From positions 1,736,001 through 1,800,000 of the forward strand of contig CM031563.1 of the NCBI GenBank assembly GCA_018466975.1: 64,000 nucleotides of DNA. Reading direction: 5' to 3'. Positions within the stretch are counted from its first letter, which is position 1. Every line of letters starts with the position of its first letter. Source of the stretch: Sparassis latifolia (Eukaryota; Basidiomycota; Agaricomycetes; Polyporales; Sparassidaceae). Positions 36,973-48,700 of this stretch are shown in pieces. The notes below the pieces were generated by a model. That model ran no database searches, was not told where the DNA came from, and worked only from the letters and a program-made list of their open reading frames with translations. Made by a program: the position numbers and the translations under genes.

Positions 36973-38533
36973 ATGCCTTCTACATCTACTGCCAGTGAGG
37001 AACTTCCGCTCCAACCAGTCGATGACAACATTCGCCGGTTGAAGCGCAGGAATGCTTTCCTTGTGGAGGAGAATGGTCACCTCAGGCAACAGCTATTCCC
37101 CGTAAAGATATGGTCAGTTCCTTCTGCACAGCCATACCACGCACTAATTTACCCTCAGGGATATTAACGCAATGCGGAAGTCTGGTCGCGGCCTGCGACG
37201 CTTCGTGTCAATGTTTGAGCCCGTCTCAAAGCTCATTGCTGAGGCCGATCGGCGTGCGACTCTGGAATTGACCCATCCCAATGAACCTCAGCCTCTGCCC
37301 ACGTGAGTAAAGAAGTGCATACATATCCAGAAAATAGCATATCTGACATTACCTAGACTTGAACAGGATCGTGCCATGAGGTCGTACAACGAGTTCCTGC
37401 TCATTCTTCCAACCGTTGTCAAGAAGATCGATGCCGCAGAGGAAGACGAAGCGGCGAGGATTCTTGGTCAGGTATGTCATATTCCTCTGGTGCAACCCAA
37501 TGCTTCAACCTTTGTGTTAGTTGCAGGCCGGTGCCGATTCAGCTCACGGAGTAGACACCGGTAAGATCAAGTCGGAGGTCCTCAACTGGCTTGTCGAGCT
37601 GGAGGGCGGATCCATCCATCCATCGCTTGAACCCACTACCAAGTACGATCGTGGCCTCAACCACGACTCCACGCCCGATTGATGATCCCTGCGGAGTGGG
37701 ATTGGAACAATGCGGTGTATGCTTATTCCTTTCTATACACGTGTGCATGGACTCACTTGGTTGCGGGTAGTGTCAGGACCAAGGTTCGGCAGGGGACTGA
37801 CCCCAACTACCATATGACAGCATCCTCGTGGCCTGCGTTCTTGTACGATAATTATAAGTGTGACCTCCATAATCCGGAGAAGGGATTGTTTTACAGCCGA
37901 CTCATGGTTAAGGTATGTGGTTGTGCATGGTTTGTTTCATTTGCTCATGATCGACATTTTCATCATTCAGGCTTATCTGTTCCTGCTTAACTCTCCAGGT
38001 TCCGCTGCCAATTATCCTCTCAGCAAGCCCGATGGCGTACTCAATGGTGATCAGGAGAATGTGCCGCTGTTACCGCCGCCACGTCGCCGTCGTAAACCTG
38101 CGACTCGTCGTTCTGTCTCAGCCCTCCTGAATTTGCATCGTGTCAAGCCGCGAGGCATCACTTACATTACAGTCCAAGTATGTTTACGTGTGGTACCGAT
38201 GCAACTAAGCTGATTGTATTCAACAGGTTCACTTTGTGCTAAGTAGCTCATCGTCGTGGAGTGATTACCAGGAGTGGTATGATTACGTTGCCCTGTACGA
38301 TGCCGTTGTCGACTTTTTCGAGAACGCTCCGAATGCCAAGTCCCAGCAGCTCGTTGAAGCAATTTTGACGTGGTGGGATGAGTATGTTTCTGTGGCTGCT
38401 TTGCTGTGGCTGCATTACTGACTGATTGACTTCTAGCCAGGTATATCCTGACCATCCAGCTGTGTCCGAGATGGTCAATAACACCAGTGGAACTGTCGCC
38501 CGTGTGGATCACCAGCGGGCTGCAAGGGCGTAG
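36973..38533 (+). CDS. DUF6698-like transposon partner gene, copy A
   Basis: The protein starts MPSTSTASEELPLQP, then a short coiled-coil-like segment IRRLKRRNAFLVEENGHLRQ and FVSMFEPVSKLIAEADRRA. The DUF6698-like core follows: AEWDWNN, RTKVRQGTDPNYHMTASSWP, AFLYDNYKCDLHNPEKGLFY, LLNLHRVKPRGITYITVQVH, FALSS-like VLSSSSSW and a C-terminal EAILTWWDEQVYPDHP. DUF6698 is a domain of unknown function expanded in Agaricomycetes. Short introns separate six or so exons. One frame break is not explained by an intron: near 37675 the frame closes at CCC GAT TGA while the expected continuation LMIPAEWDWNN is one base off. The same break exists in copy B, so both share the lesion. Physical linkage in both copies suggests it is an accessory transposon protein. 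Confidence 0.65.
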
Positions 38534-38989
38534 GTCGAATCAGACAATTTGTACCTGTATTTTTATTTGTAAATTTCGAAACGGCTATTGGATAATTTGG
38601 TCAAGCTCGGAGTGCATTGCCATTGTCCCGAGATAGTGAGGGCCTATGACTATTGCAGTCATTGCTACACAAAGAAAAATTCACGGCAAAGTACGAAATT
38701 TTCACTCGTTGGGAATCTAAAAAATTTTTATTGAGTCTCCCCGTCCATGCAATCTTCTCGTCTCGTGGTAAACGATATAATATTTTCGACATCATTGCAA
38801 TCTCCTCATCTCTTCGTAACCAATAGGAGATTTCAGCATGGTCGGAAGCCGTTACGAGTAGGCACAGACATTGTACAATTTCTACAATTTATATCGATTC
38901 GGGAAGCCTCGACGGTGTAAGGCTTTCTATTCGTACGTGCGAAAATTATACAACTTGTACTACTCACACTGTTTGGCAATGACTTGTAA

Positions 38990-39018
38990 GGCTTCGCAAA
39001 TAATTCCGGGTTTCAGTG
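38990..39018 (-). repeat. Terminal inverted repeat, copy A right
   Basis: Ends CGGGTTTCAGTG. Relative to the left terminus one base is missing after CCCG (CCCGGAATTATT instead of CCCGAGAATTATT). Confidence 0.85.
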
Positions 39019-39792
39019 ATGGTTGCGTTCGTGCCGGTCGACTCAGGTCAACTCCTCGTATGAGCAGTACTAGTCTTGATCATGATCCGCCAATCGCTGT
39101 AACCCCTTGCTCCATGCTTGCATATCTTGTTACCTGCTATGGGACTGGCCAATCAACACGTGCCGCCACTGCCAGAGGCAGCTCTGAAGTTTCCTCACAG
39201 GTGTAGGTGTACAAGCTTGGAAATCTCAGGCATAACCATGCGACGACAGTTGGCAGTGTTGACAGTGGTTCTAGGTACAGCTTCTATCAGGATGAACCAT
39301 TTTCTCCGCGGCAGTGATGCACAGAGACTCTGGTGATTGAACTGGATGATCGCGACAAACAGATACGTCACCCTCAGACTAGCATGCAAGTTTTCAAGAA
39401 ACGTGTCTGCTTCGGTGGACTTATGAGTTGTTTTGGCGGGAATTTGGGGCTTGTTGTGTCTGCACTTGTCGAAGACGTCCTACGGCGAGCGTGGAAATTG
39501 GTTATCCCATTCAGCACGACTAAGAGCAAAGCTAGACGTAAAGGACAAGCTTTCTATATGAGTGCCTCAGTCGCGTCACCTAGCCGCTCAATTACCGCCT
39601 AATCAGCCTTTTTTGGTATGCCTCAGGGCGGATGGGTGTACGACAACGCACGTCCTGAGAGTAATAAATGAGGTACGCCCAAATTTCGCCCTCGCCTTTC
39701 GCTCCCAGTGACGCCTCCAGTTGTCAGCTCGCATTTCCAAGCATAGTCAATTACCAGCCGTCTCATATTAATTTGTCGTCTGCGTCCTCAAT
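39019..39792. other. Spacer between transposon copies (left part)
   Basis: About 770 bp without a recognisable gene. The first bases after copy A (ATGGTTGC) are repeated, inverted, just before copy B. Confidence 0.4.
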
Positions 39793-40666
39793 ATGCTTTG
39801 GCTGCAGATCTTTAGGATCGTGGTATTCGGTGAGCTCCTCCTGCATCTACATCTCATTGTCATTTACAGACCGGGTTTTCTGCTGTAGTCTGGGTTGTGC
39901 TCTGTGCTGTGATTGTGTTGGGTCTTGGGGGCCATATCATCAATTTCACTGTAACATATCTCCATGGTTATTATGTGTTCACGGCATTGGGTGTCGCAAC
40001 CGCCTCTCTGACCATTCTCACGTTGCCCGTGATGTATGTGGTTATTCTTCAGAATGCAATGCAAGGACTCACTGCTCTCTAGGTTCATTGTCGACATCGC
40101 TGTGTCCAACATTGTATTCACTTCTTGGATTCTGATCGAGCTGATTTGGCTGAGTACGTATCACGCTTAGACGAACAGACTAAGGCTGATCTCCGTCGTG
40201 TGCCAGCTATCCTTTGGGTCCTCTGGCTATCTACTGGAGCATACGCAGGGAGCTTCATCGGGCCGTGCCAATACGTCGACGAGACCGGCATTTCCGTCCT
40301 CGTCGCGGGCTGCCACGAATCGCAGGCCCTCGAGGCCTTCTCGTTCCTCGCTTGGATTCCTCGTGCGTCGCGGTGCTCCACATTCTCCACTCGCTGTTAA
40401 GCTTAACATTCACCTTGTCACCCGTATGCATAGTGATGGTTTACACGATCACCCTGCTGGTGGTCAGCATGGTCAGCGCGAACCGCGGCTCGTCCGTGTG
40501 GACTTCCTCCGTGAGTGAGGCGGACTGGGCTTCGTCTGGCTCTTCGAGGCCTGCGGTACCTGCGAGTCAGTATCAGATAGGCGCCGTGCCGACGAGCGGG
40601 GCATTCCAGTCTTACCAGGATGCTGCTCCTCAGTTTCAGCAGCCCCCTCCCTCATCCATTGTCTGA
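39793..40666 (+). CDS. MARVEL-like four-helix membrane protein, copy 2
   Basis: Paralogue of the gene at 30903-31668 with the same exon plan. Exon 1 is MLWLQIFRIVVF, and a GT…AG intron then joins to VWVVLCAVIVLGLGGHI. Next come ALGVATASLTILTLPVM, FIVDIAVSNIVFTSWILI, ILWVLWLSTGAYAGSF and FSFLAWIP, followed by TITLLVVSMVSANRGSSVWT. The tail SSVSEADWASSGSS is followed by a Gln/Pro-rich C-terminus ending at 40664-40666. Two loop cysteines (GPCQY…AGCHE) match the positions in copy 1. Four introns, all readable; no lesion seen. It lies between two inverted copies of a DNA transposon. Function unknown; membrane topology and the MARVEL resemblance are all that can be said. Confidence 0.7.
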
Positions 40667-41104
40667 ACGTAATAAGCATGAGGGATTGAGTTGTGATTTT
40701 GTTGTCGAAAAGTACATGACGCGTTTCCTGGGATCTGGAGGACGCGGCTGCCAGCGGTCATACTTATTCGGCGGAATTTTGTTTCTCTAATCACACTTAA
40801 TAATCATTCTTTTGTAGTCCAGTTTGTTCTCCATATTGCGATTCTGGTCACGTCCTGTAGCCAAGATTTATTGTGCAATGCGTGCCAATGCTGCACAAAC
40901 GCGTCTAAATCACGTGGTCGTGTACTACAGTCGCTGAGGAACATTTGAACAGCTTGTGTCGAGTTTTTGCTCAACCGTGACGAACGTACGATGACCGGAA
41001 AACTTGATTCTCTTGCCAGTGAACTTGGCCCAACTGGCATACCGCCTTCCGATTTCTTTTGTCCATTCAGCATCTCAGCCCATCCGAAGACATTTTGCAA
41101 CCAT
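40667..41104. other. Spacer between transposon copies (right part)
   Basis: About 440 bp of noncoding sequence ending GCAACCAT directly before the CACTG of copy B. Confidence 0.4.
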
Positions 41105-41132
41105 CACTGAAACCCGGAATTATTTGCGAAGC
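41105..41132 (+). repeat. Terminal inverted repeat, copy B left
   Basis: CACTGAAACCCGGAATTATT, corresponding to the inner (right) end of copy A. Confidence 0.85.
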
Positions 41133-41589
41133 CTTACAAGTCATTGCCAAACAGTGTGAGTAGTACAAGTTGTATAATTTTCGGACGCATTTAATAGAAA
41201 GCCTTACACCGCCGAGGCTTCCGAATCGATATAAATTGTAGAAATTGTACAATGTCTGTGCCTATCAGAACGGCTTCCGACCATGCTGAAATCTCCTATT
41301 GGTTACGAAGAGATGAGGAGATTGCAATGATGTCGAAAATATTATATCGTTTACCACGAGACGAGAAGATTGCATGGACGGGGAGACTCAATAAAAATTT
41401 TTTAGATTCCCAACGAGTGAAAATTTCGTACTTTGCCGTGAATTTTTCTTTGTGTAGCAATGACTGCAATAGTCATAGGCCCTCACTATCTCGGGACAAT
41501 GGCAATGCACTCCGAGCTTGACCAAATTATCCAATAGCCGCTTCTGAAATTTACAAATAAAAATACAGGTACAAATTGTCTGATTCGAC

Positions 41590-43147
41590 CTACGCCCTTG
41601 CAGCCCGCTGGTGATCCACACGGGCGACAGTTCCACTGGTGTTATTGACCATCTCGGACACAGCTGGATGGTCAGGATATACCTGGCTAGAAGTCAATCA
41701 GTCAGTAATGCAGCCACAGCAAAGCAGCCACAGAAACATACTCATCCCACCACGCCAAAATTGCTTCAACGAGCTGCTGGGACTTGGCATTCGGAGCGTT
41801 CTCGAAAAAGTCGACAACGGCATCGTACAGGGCAACGTAATCATACCACTCCTGGTAATCACTCCACGACGATGAGCTACTTAGCACAAAGTGAACCTGT
41901 TGAATACAATCAGCTTAGTTGCATCGGTACCACACGAAACATACTTGGACTGTAATGTAAGTGATGCCTCGCGCTTGACACGATGCAAATTCAGGAGGGC
42001 TGAGACAGAACGACGAGTCGCAGGTTTACGACGGCGACGTGGCGGCGTAACAGCGCACATTCTCCTGATCACCATTGAGTACGCCATCGGGCTTGCTGAG
42101 AGGATAATTGGCAGCGGAACCTGGAGAGTTAAGCAGGAACAGATAAGCCTGAATGATGAAAATGTCGATCATGAGCAAATGAAACAAACCATGCACAACC
42201 ACATACCTTAACCATGAGTCGGCTGTAAAACAATCCCTTCTCCGGATTATGGAGGTCACACTTATAATTATCGTACAAGAACGCAGGCCACGAGGATGCT
42301 GTCATATGGTAGTTGGGGTCAGTCCCCTGCCGAACCTTGGTCCTGACACTACCCGCAACCAAGTGAGTCCATGCACACGTGTATAGAAAGGAATAAGCAT
42401 ACACCGCATTGTTCCAATCCCACTCCGCAGGGATCATCAATCGGGCGTGGAGTCGTGGTTGAGGCCACGATCGTACTTGGTAGTGGGTTCAAGCGATGGA
42501 TGGATGGATCCGCCTCCAGCTCGACAAGCCAGTTGAGGACCTCCGACTTGATCTTACCGGTGTCTACTCCGTGAGCTGAATCGGCACCGGCCTGCAACTA
42601 ACACAAAGGTTGAAGCATTGGGTTGCACCAGAGGAATATGACATACCTGACCAAGAATCCTCGCCGCTTCGTCTTCCTCTGCGGCATCGATCTTCTTGAC
42701 AACGGTTGGAAGAATGAGCAGGAACTCGTTGTACGACCTCATGGCACGATCCTGTTCAAGTCTAGGTAATGTCAGATATGCTATTTTCTGGATATGTATG
42801 CACTTCTTTACTCACGTGGGCAGAGGCTGAGGTTCATTGGGATGGGTCAATTCCAGAGTCGCACGCCGATCGGCCTCAGCAATGAGCTTTGAGACGGGCT
42901 CAAACATTGACACGAAGCGTCGCAGGCCGCGACCAGACTTCCGCATTGCGTTAATATCCCTGAGGGGTAAATTAGTACGTGGTATGGCTGTGCAAGAAGG
43001 AACTGACCATATCTTTACGGGGAATAGCTGTTGCCTGAGGTGACCATTCTCCTCCACAAGGAAAGCATTCCTGCGCTTCAACCGGCGAATGTTGTCATCG
43101 ACTGGTTGGAGCGGAAGTTCCTCACTGGCAGTAGATGTAGAAGGCAT
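41590..43147 (-). pseudogene. DUF6698-like partner gene, copy B (decayed)
   Basis: Nearly identical to 36973-38533 in the other orientation. Relative to copy A it lacks one G in the GGAGGGCGG run (near 42512) and one C where copy A has AAGCCGCG (near 41972). It also shares the frame break before LMIPAEWDWNN. These changes make the reading frame non-contiguous. Confidence 0.75.
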
Positions 43148-43619
43148 ATCATAAAGGTATTTACTGAAAATTCTTCTAAATGGCGCACCTTTCTTATAGG
43201 CAGAGAGCCTTGGGCCAGACAGCAGCCATGATATGTCATCGCAGGATCCGGGTGCATCATGATATGTCATTGCATGAGTCGGGAGCATCTAGGGTGCATC
43301 CCAACAGGCAGCCACAAAACTCCGGGAGACGAGACTAGCTCCCGATGCCCGCATGAAGGTCCGGCGCAGCAGTGGCATGCTTGAGGTGTGGCTTGCGAGC
43401 AGTCGAGTTGAGGGCGAGACACCAGGGTAGGTCAGACGAGAGCGCTTCAAAGTTCAGCGACAATTGAACGCGTCGTGGCTAGACACGGCACTTGACCCCG
43501 TGACCGCGACAGGCATGCGCACTGACATTCGCCCAAGTCAGTGCTTCCTTGAGAGACCTGTACCTCATGGTGTCCTCTACTTCTCCACTCGCTCTTTTCT
43601 TGTACTACTTCTCATCTTG

Positions 43620-44354
43620 ATGCTTCTGCACTGTGATGGCTGTGCACGTACATTTACCCACCAGTGCAGCTTAACCTGACACCGGCATTCTTGTCATGTC
43701 TTCAAACGTGACTTGGTCAACCAATTCAAGGCCCACCGAGCTCTGAGAGAGCAGCAGGCTCGTAGATCACTTGGAGGTGTGAATGAGAGTACCATTACTC
43801 AGGGATTTTCAGAAGTGAGTTTGTTCCGTTGCTTGGCAATCTACCTATTGAGACATATTATTGTTTTCGAGGCCGGTTGTCGCTGCCGCACTGCAGATGT
43901 CTCAGCGCCTGAGGCCGCAGCACCATCGCTGGTTGCTTTGGATAGTGGTGAAGACACGGTAATGTTAGATGCCGTGCCCAATCCAGCCTTTACTTCCACC
44001 GGGCGTGCTAGATGAAACTACACCTTGTCCACGATGCACGACGCACAAATGGGACCTACCTGAGATGGGAACCGCTCGGGACATGCTACGGCGAACCAAC
44101 CTCCTGCGTAGATGGTCATCGGCACTATGTTCAACTATCCAGAATGTGCGAAATTTTATATATGATCTTGCGCTTGGACTGAAGAGTGCAGCTGTTGAGC
44201 GCGTGCTTAAACCGCTCTCACTGACACCAACTGTGGTGGGTCTCACTCTTCCACATTATAACTGCACAGTGTCTGAAGGACGTGGTTTAGAATGCCTTCA
44301 GTGGTGCTCTCGGTGACAGTTTTGATGTCTTTTCCATCCTGGTAGTGGACTTTA
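43620..44354 (+). pseudogene. Transposase copy B, 5' part
   Basis: The zinc-finger and N-terminal exons, matching copy A in order. In the finger the CGA arginine codon of copy A is TGA (CSLT*HRHSC), a C-to-T change at a CpG. The gene is cut after the codons for VVDFM by the Copia insertion. Confidence 0.8.
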
Positions 44355-44727
44355 TGTTAGATTAGATAATCCATCAGTCTCTTAAGTGTCTAGACTCAAA
44401 GCAATGCAAGATGCTGTACACCTAGATACCTATTGATCAGGCTGCGCTATACACTGCTATGTAGAAGCTATGCATAGCTATGCCTGCCTATGTTCATAAC
44501 CACAATCCTGTGTTACTCACAGGTTTGTATAGCCACACTCTAGGTAGATATAAACCCCCTAGAGTCCACTCTGAGTCCTCAGTGACTCACTTCTGGACTC
44601 TAGGTGAGTAGAGTACTTTGTCCTCAATATTATTCAGTGACTCACTTCTGGACTCTAGCTGTGTTGCCCAGCTCTTCTGTCCTGTTATTTGAGTTCCCTA
44701 CAAGGTCTGCATATTGCGACTTTATTA
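44355..44727 (+). repeat. 5' LTR of Copia element
   Basis: Begins TGTTAGATTAG and ends GCGACTTTATTA. It appears identical to the 3' LTR by eye. The 3' terminus is …TA rather than the usual …CA. Confidence 0.93.
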
Positions 44728-44746
44728 GGTTATGAGCCCCGCGCTC
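44728..44746 (+). promoter_or_regulatory. Primer-binding site, half tRNA-iMet
   Basis: GGTTATGAGCCCCGCGCTC abuts the 5' LTR. Its complement contains GGGCTCATAACC, the anticodon arm (CAU) of fungal initiator tRNA-Met, not the tRNA 3' end. Internal priming on a cleaved tRNA-iMet is known for Drosophila copia. Confidence 0.75.
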
Positions 44747-45059
44747 TAGCCCCTTTGCTGTTGCTTTGTCTTGGTCACTTTTCTGTGCCTTTCTTGTCCT
44801 TATAGTGTGCTGCATATCCTTTATTTACAAAGACACCAACTGTTGGGTCTGTGCACTTCAGTGGGCCAGCCTTTGACCTTCTTGGGAACATCCTGGTAAT
44901 CATCCCAGTGACCTGAGCGGTTGTACAACTGGGTGTTTAGTAAATACTTACTGGTTACAATTACTATACCTCCTTTCCTGCACACACTCCTGAGGACTAT
45001 CCTGCACTTTTTCAAGCACCAGACATAATCACACACAACCCTTTACCCCTTTCCACATC

Positions 45060-45793
45060 ATGTCTTCCACCTCTACCCACACTCCCAACTTTGCCAAGCT
45101 CAATGACTCCAATTACCCTACTTGGAGCGGTGAAATGGCTGCCTGGTTGCGCTCTGCAAACCTTTGGAGACTTGTCAATGGCAAGCTTCCACAGCCAAAG
45201 CTCTCTGGATCACCTACAGCAGCTGAGCAAACCAAGCTAGACACTTGGGAGGCCAATGCAGAGAAAGCAGCTGGTCAAATCTATTTGATGGTGGAACCAG
45301 ATCAGCGCACTCACTTTGCTGGTGTGGTGGATGACCCTATCAAAATGTGGGAACAGCTTGCAGCTGTTCATCTGCAGAAGAAACCTGGAGCGCGTTTCAA
45401 TGCTTATGATGATGTCTTCTCCATCAGAAAGCAACCAGAGGAATCACTTCAAGGGCTTGTCAATAAGCTGGATGAAGAGTTAACCTCCATGGCTATGATT
45501 CGTGCTCTTCCTGTGGAGGAATATGGCGCTTTTACCTCTGCGCTACTTCAGCGTGATATCCTGAGCAAAGATGTTGTCACCCAGGCTTTTGTCACAGAGG
45601 AAATCAATCGTCGTCATCGCACCACTTCCTCTCCCAAAGCAGATCAAGCACTCACCACTGCTTCCTCCTCACAGCTCACCTGCAATTTTTGTGAGGGTAA
45701 AGGACACACACAGTCCAATTGCTATGCTTTCCAGAATGCTTCAAAGAAAGCCAAGGAAAATCGCAAAGAGCGCCGCTCTAAGCGTGAAACAAG
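45060..45793 (+). CDS. Copia Gag
   Basis: Starts MSSTSTHTPNFAKLNDSNYP and continues WSGEMAAWLRSANLWRLVNG, the N-terminal pattern of Copia gag (UBN2-like family). The nucleocapsid zinc knuckle CNFCEGKGHTQSNC (C-x2-C-x4-H-x4-C) is at about 45681-45722, followed by a Lys/Arg-rich RNA-binding stretch. The frame of the downstream protease is one base off from about 45795, where a run of CTG/GCT triplets begins. Confidence 0.85.
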
Positions 45794-48700
45794 GCAAATG
45801 CTACTGCTGCTGCTGCTGCCACCCAGAATACCACTCAGGTTGACCCTACCACTGTCACAGAGTCTGCTGGCAAAGCAAGTCTCTCTGACCCACTTCAGCT
45901 TGATGCTGACTTTAACTGGAATGCAGACACAGGCGCCACTTCTCATATGACACCTCATCACCACTGGCTTAGAAATTACAAGCCTTTGGTCATTCCAATC
46001 AAACTCGCTGATAACACCATTGTCATGTCTGCTGGGGTGGGAACAGTTGTATTTAATCCAGTGATTGCAGGGAAAGCAGTCAGGCCTGTGGAATTCACTA
46101 GGGTGCTGCATGTCCCAAGGCTCAGGAACAATCTCCTCTCTTGTCTGTATTTAGTTCGTCAGAAAGGCTTCAGAATTCACATAGAGTCCAAGTTCATGAC
46201 CTTCCTTCACTCTCGCCAGACTCTATTTGTTGCCTCTATCACAGAGAACTACACTGCCTTTCTTGATGGAACTGTACAACCAGCTCCAGAGTCTGCACAG
46301 GCTATAACCACAGTCCTCTTGATTTAAATCTCTGGCATCGCCGCTTGCTCATCACAACTATGCCGATGTCCAAAAGATGATTAGAGAGGAGCTAGTGACT
46401 GGTCTTATGCTGGATTCAAAGCAGCAGCCTGACCCCATTTGCGAACCATGTCTGGCCGGTAAAATGCATGCCAATCCCTTCCCTACATCAGACAGTCATG
46501 CCTCCAAACCCCTAGAATTAATTCACACAGATGTCCATGGACCTCTGCCTGTGTGTACACACTCAGGATATCGGTACTGGATCACCTTCATAGATGATTA
46601 CAGCCGATTCAGGGTTGTGCTATTGCTAAAGGCTAAGAGTGAAGTTTTGATGCTTTCAAGCAGTATAAAGCTTATGCTGAAAATCTGCTTGAAGCAAAAA
46701 TCAAGGCTGTCCAGGATGACAAGGGTGGGGAGTACATGTCCAATGCCTTTATACAGTTTACTCAGGAGGCAGGGATTGAGCGCAGACATACCACACGCAC
46801 AGACCACAGCAGAATGGAGTTGCAGAGCGAGCTAATCGCACAATGGACAATGACATCACTGCTATGCTAGCAGAGTCTAAACTGCCTCCTTCCTTCTGGG
46901 GAGAATGCATTGCATCTATGGTGCATGTCTGGAACCGTCTGCCTACAGCAGTGGTAAAGGGTGCAACTCCCTATGAGCTGTGGTACAAGCGGAAGCCAGA
47001 TGTCAGCCATCTTCGTGTTTGGGGCTGTACTGCCTATGTGCATGTGCAGAAGGATCAGCGTATAGGTCTGGGACCACACATGCAGAAATGCGTGTTTATT
47101 GGTTATCCTGCAGGATACAAGGGGTGGAAGTTCTACAATCCTGACACCAAAAAGACTATAATCTCAGAACGTGCTGATTTTGATGAGCGCTACTTCCCTG
47201 GCCTCAAATGCACTCCTGATATTCCTCCTCCACCCTCTATGTCATTTCCACCTGCAGACATTATTCCTCTACCTGTAGCACCTGTACCTGGACAGGATTT
47301 AGGGGGAGATGGTGCACATGTGCCAAATCCTATACCCGGTCCAGTTGCTTCAGAAGCTGATCCACCTGCACCACCTGCACCACCTGCACCTGAGCATCCA
47401 GTAACTCCACCACCACCAGATCCTTCAGAGCATCATAGAGTTCCAACTCCTCCTCCATTTGAACCTATAGATCATCGTCCAATTGCTCAGCGCCGGGTAC
47501 CTCGCAACATTAGGCCCACCTGGAAAATGCGAACTTCACCACCACCTATGCAGGATGCAGAGTCTGAGGACGAGTTGGATGTGATAGATGCAGATGCTGA
47601 CTTTGTTGAAGTCCAGTTTGCTGGTCTATCTGCTGGAGCAGACCCTCGGACCTATAAACAGGCTATGGGCAGTCCTGATGCTGATAAGTGGCAGCAAGCA
47701 GCCAATGAAGAGATTATGTCTCTAATGGCCAATAACACATGGGACATTGTTCCACTGCCACCAGGCAAAAGGGCAATAGGCTCAGGCTGGGTGTTCAAGG
47801 TGAAGCACAATGCAGATGGTTCTGTAGAGCGCTATAAAGGCAGATTAGTCGCCAAGGGTTACAGTCAACGCCCTGGCTTTGACTACACAGAAGTCTTTGC
47901 TCCCACATTCCGTCAACCTGCATTGCGCCTTATTCTAGCTCTTGCTGCAGCAGAGGATCTAGAACTTCACTCTGTGGATATCTCATCTGCCTTCCTAAAT
48001 GGAGACTTGGAGGAAGAGATCTACATGCAACAACCTGAGGGGTTTCACCAGGGTGGTCCAGAAATGGTCTGCAGGCTAAATAAGTCACTCTATGGCTTGA
48101 AGCAAGGTGCACGCCAGTGGAACAAGAAGCTTCATGAGGTGCTCACCAAAATGGGCTTCACTGCCTTCAGTCTGACAGAAGCATCTATGTGTACATTAGG
48201 AAGATGTGCGCATTATTGTCCCAGTCTTTATAGACGATATGACACTTGCTTCAAAGTCCAAGAAGGCACTTGATGACACTGTCAAGGAGTTAAAGTCATA
48301 TTTTAAACTCCGAGACCTTGGATCTACCCAGTTTCTGCTGGGCATAGACATCAAAAGAGACCGTGCAAAGCATACCATTTCACTCTCACAGCGCCAGTAT
48401 ATAGTGGATATGCTGGAGCGTTATGGTCTCTCTGACTGCAAGTCTGTCAGCACTCCTATGAATCCTGGAGCAGAGCTTTCAAAGGCCCTTGCACCTCAGA
48501 CACAGGAAGAGGCAGAATATATGCACAAAGTGCCTTATCTCAGTGCTGTAGGGGCACTGATGTATTTGGCCATCACCACTCGTCCAGACATCATGTTTGC
48601 CATTGGATGTCTTGCGCGTTTTAATGCCAATCCTGGTCCTGCACATTGGATTGCTGTGAAGCATGTCTTCCGCTATCTGAAGGGCACAATGGACTTAAGG

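Larger units (their letters stand above)
33206..39018. mobile_element. CACTG-ended DNA transposon, copy A
   Basis: A 5.8-kb element bounded by inverted termini CACTGAAACCCG (33206) and CGGGTTTCAGTG (39018); the similarity continues imperfectly to about 20 bp (…GAATTATT). It is flanked by AT on both sides, in fact CAT…ATG, so a 2-bp target duplication cannot be told from a longer terminus. Inside are two divergent genes: a zinc-finger transposase (33623-36497, minus) and a DUF6698-like gene (36973-38533, plus). CACTG termini, short duplications and a two-gene layout fit the CACTA superfamily, including the Plavaka-like elements abundant in Agaricomycetes. A near-identical inverted copy lies at 41105-52663. 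Confidence 0.8.

Noticed and set aside
33206..39018. Identification of the DNA transposon as a KDZ element
   Set aside because: The transposase lacks the sequence features I associate with KDZ; the CACTG termini and DFMHE-type core fit the CACTA/Plavaka-like group better.
39333..39602. 89-codon frame between the transposon copies
   Set aside because: No family resemblance and no intron structure; probably random.
45780..45830. Programmed gag-pol frameshift in the Copia element
   Set aside because: Most Copia elements use one frame, and several further breaks exist downstream, so decay or error is the simpler explanation.
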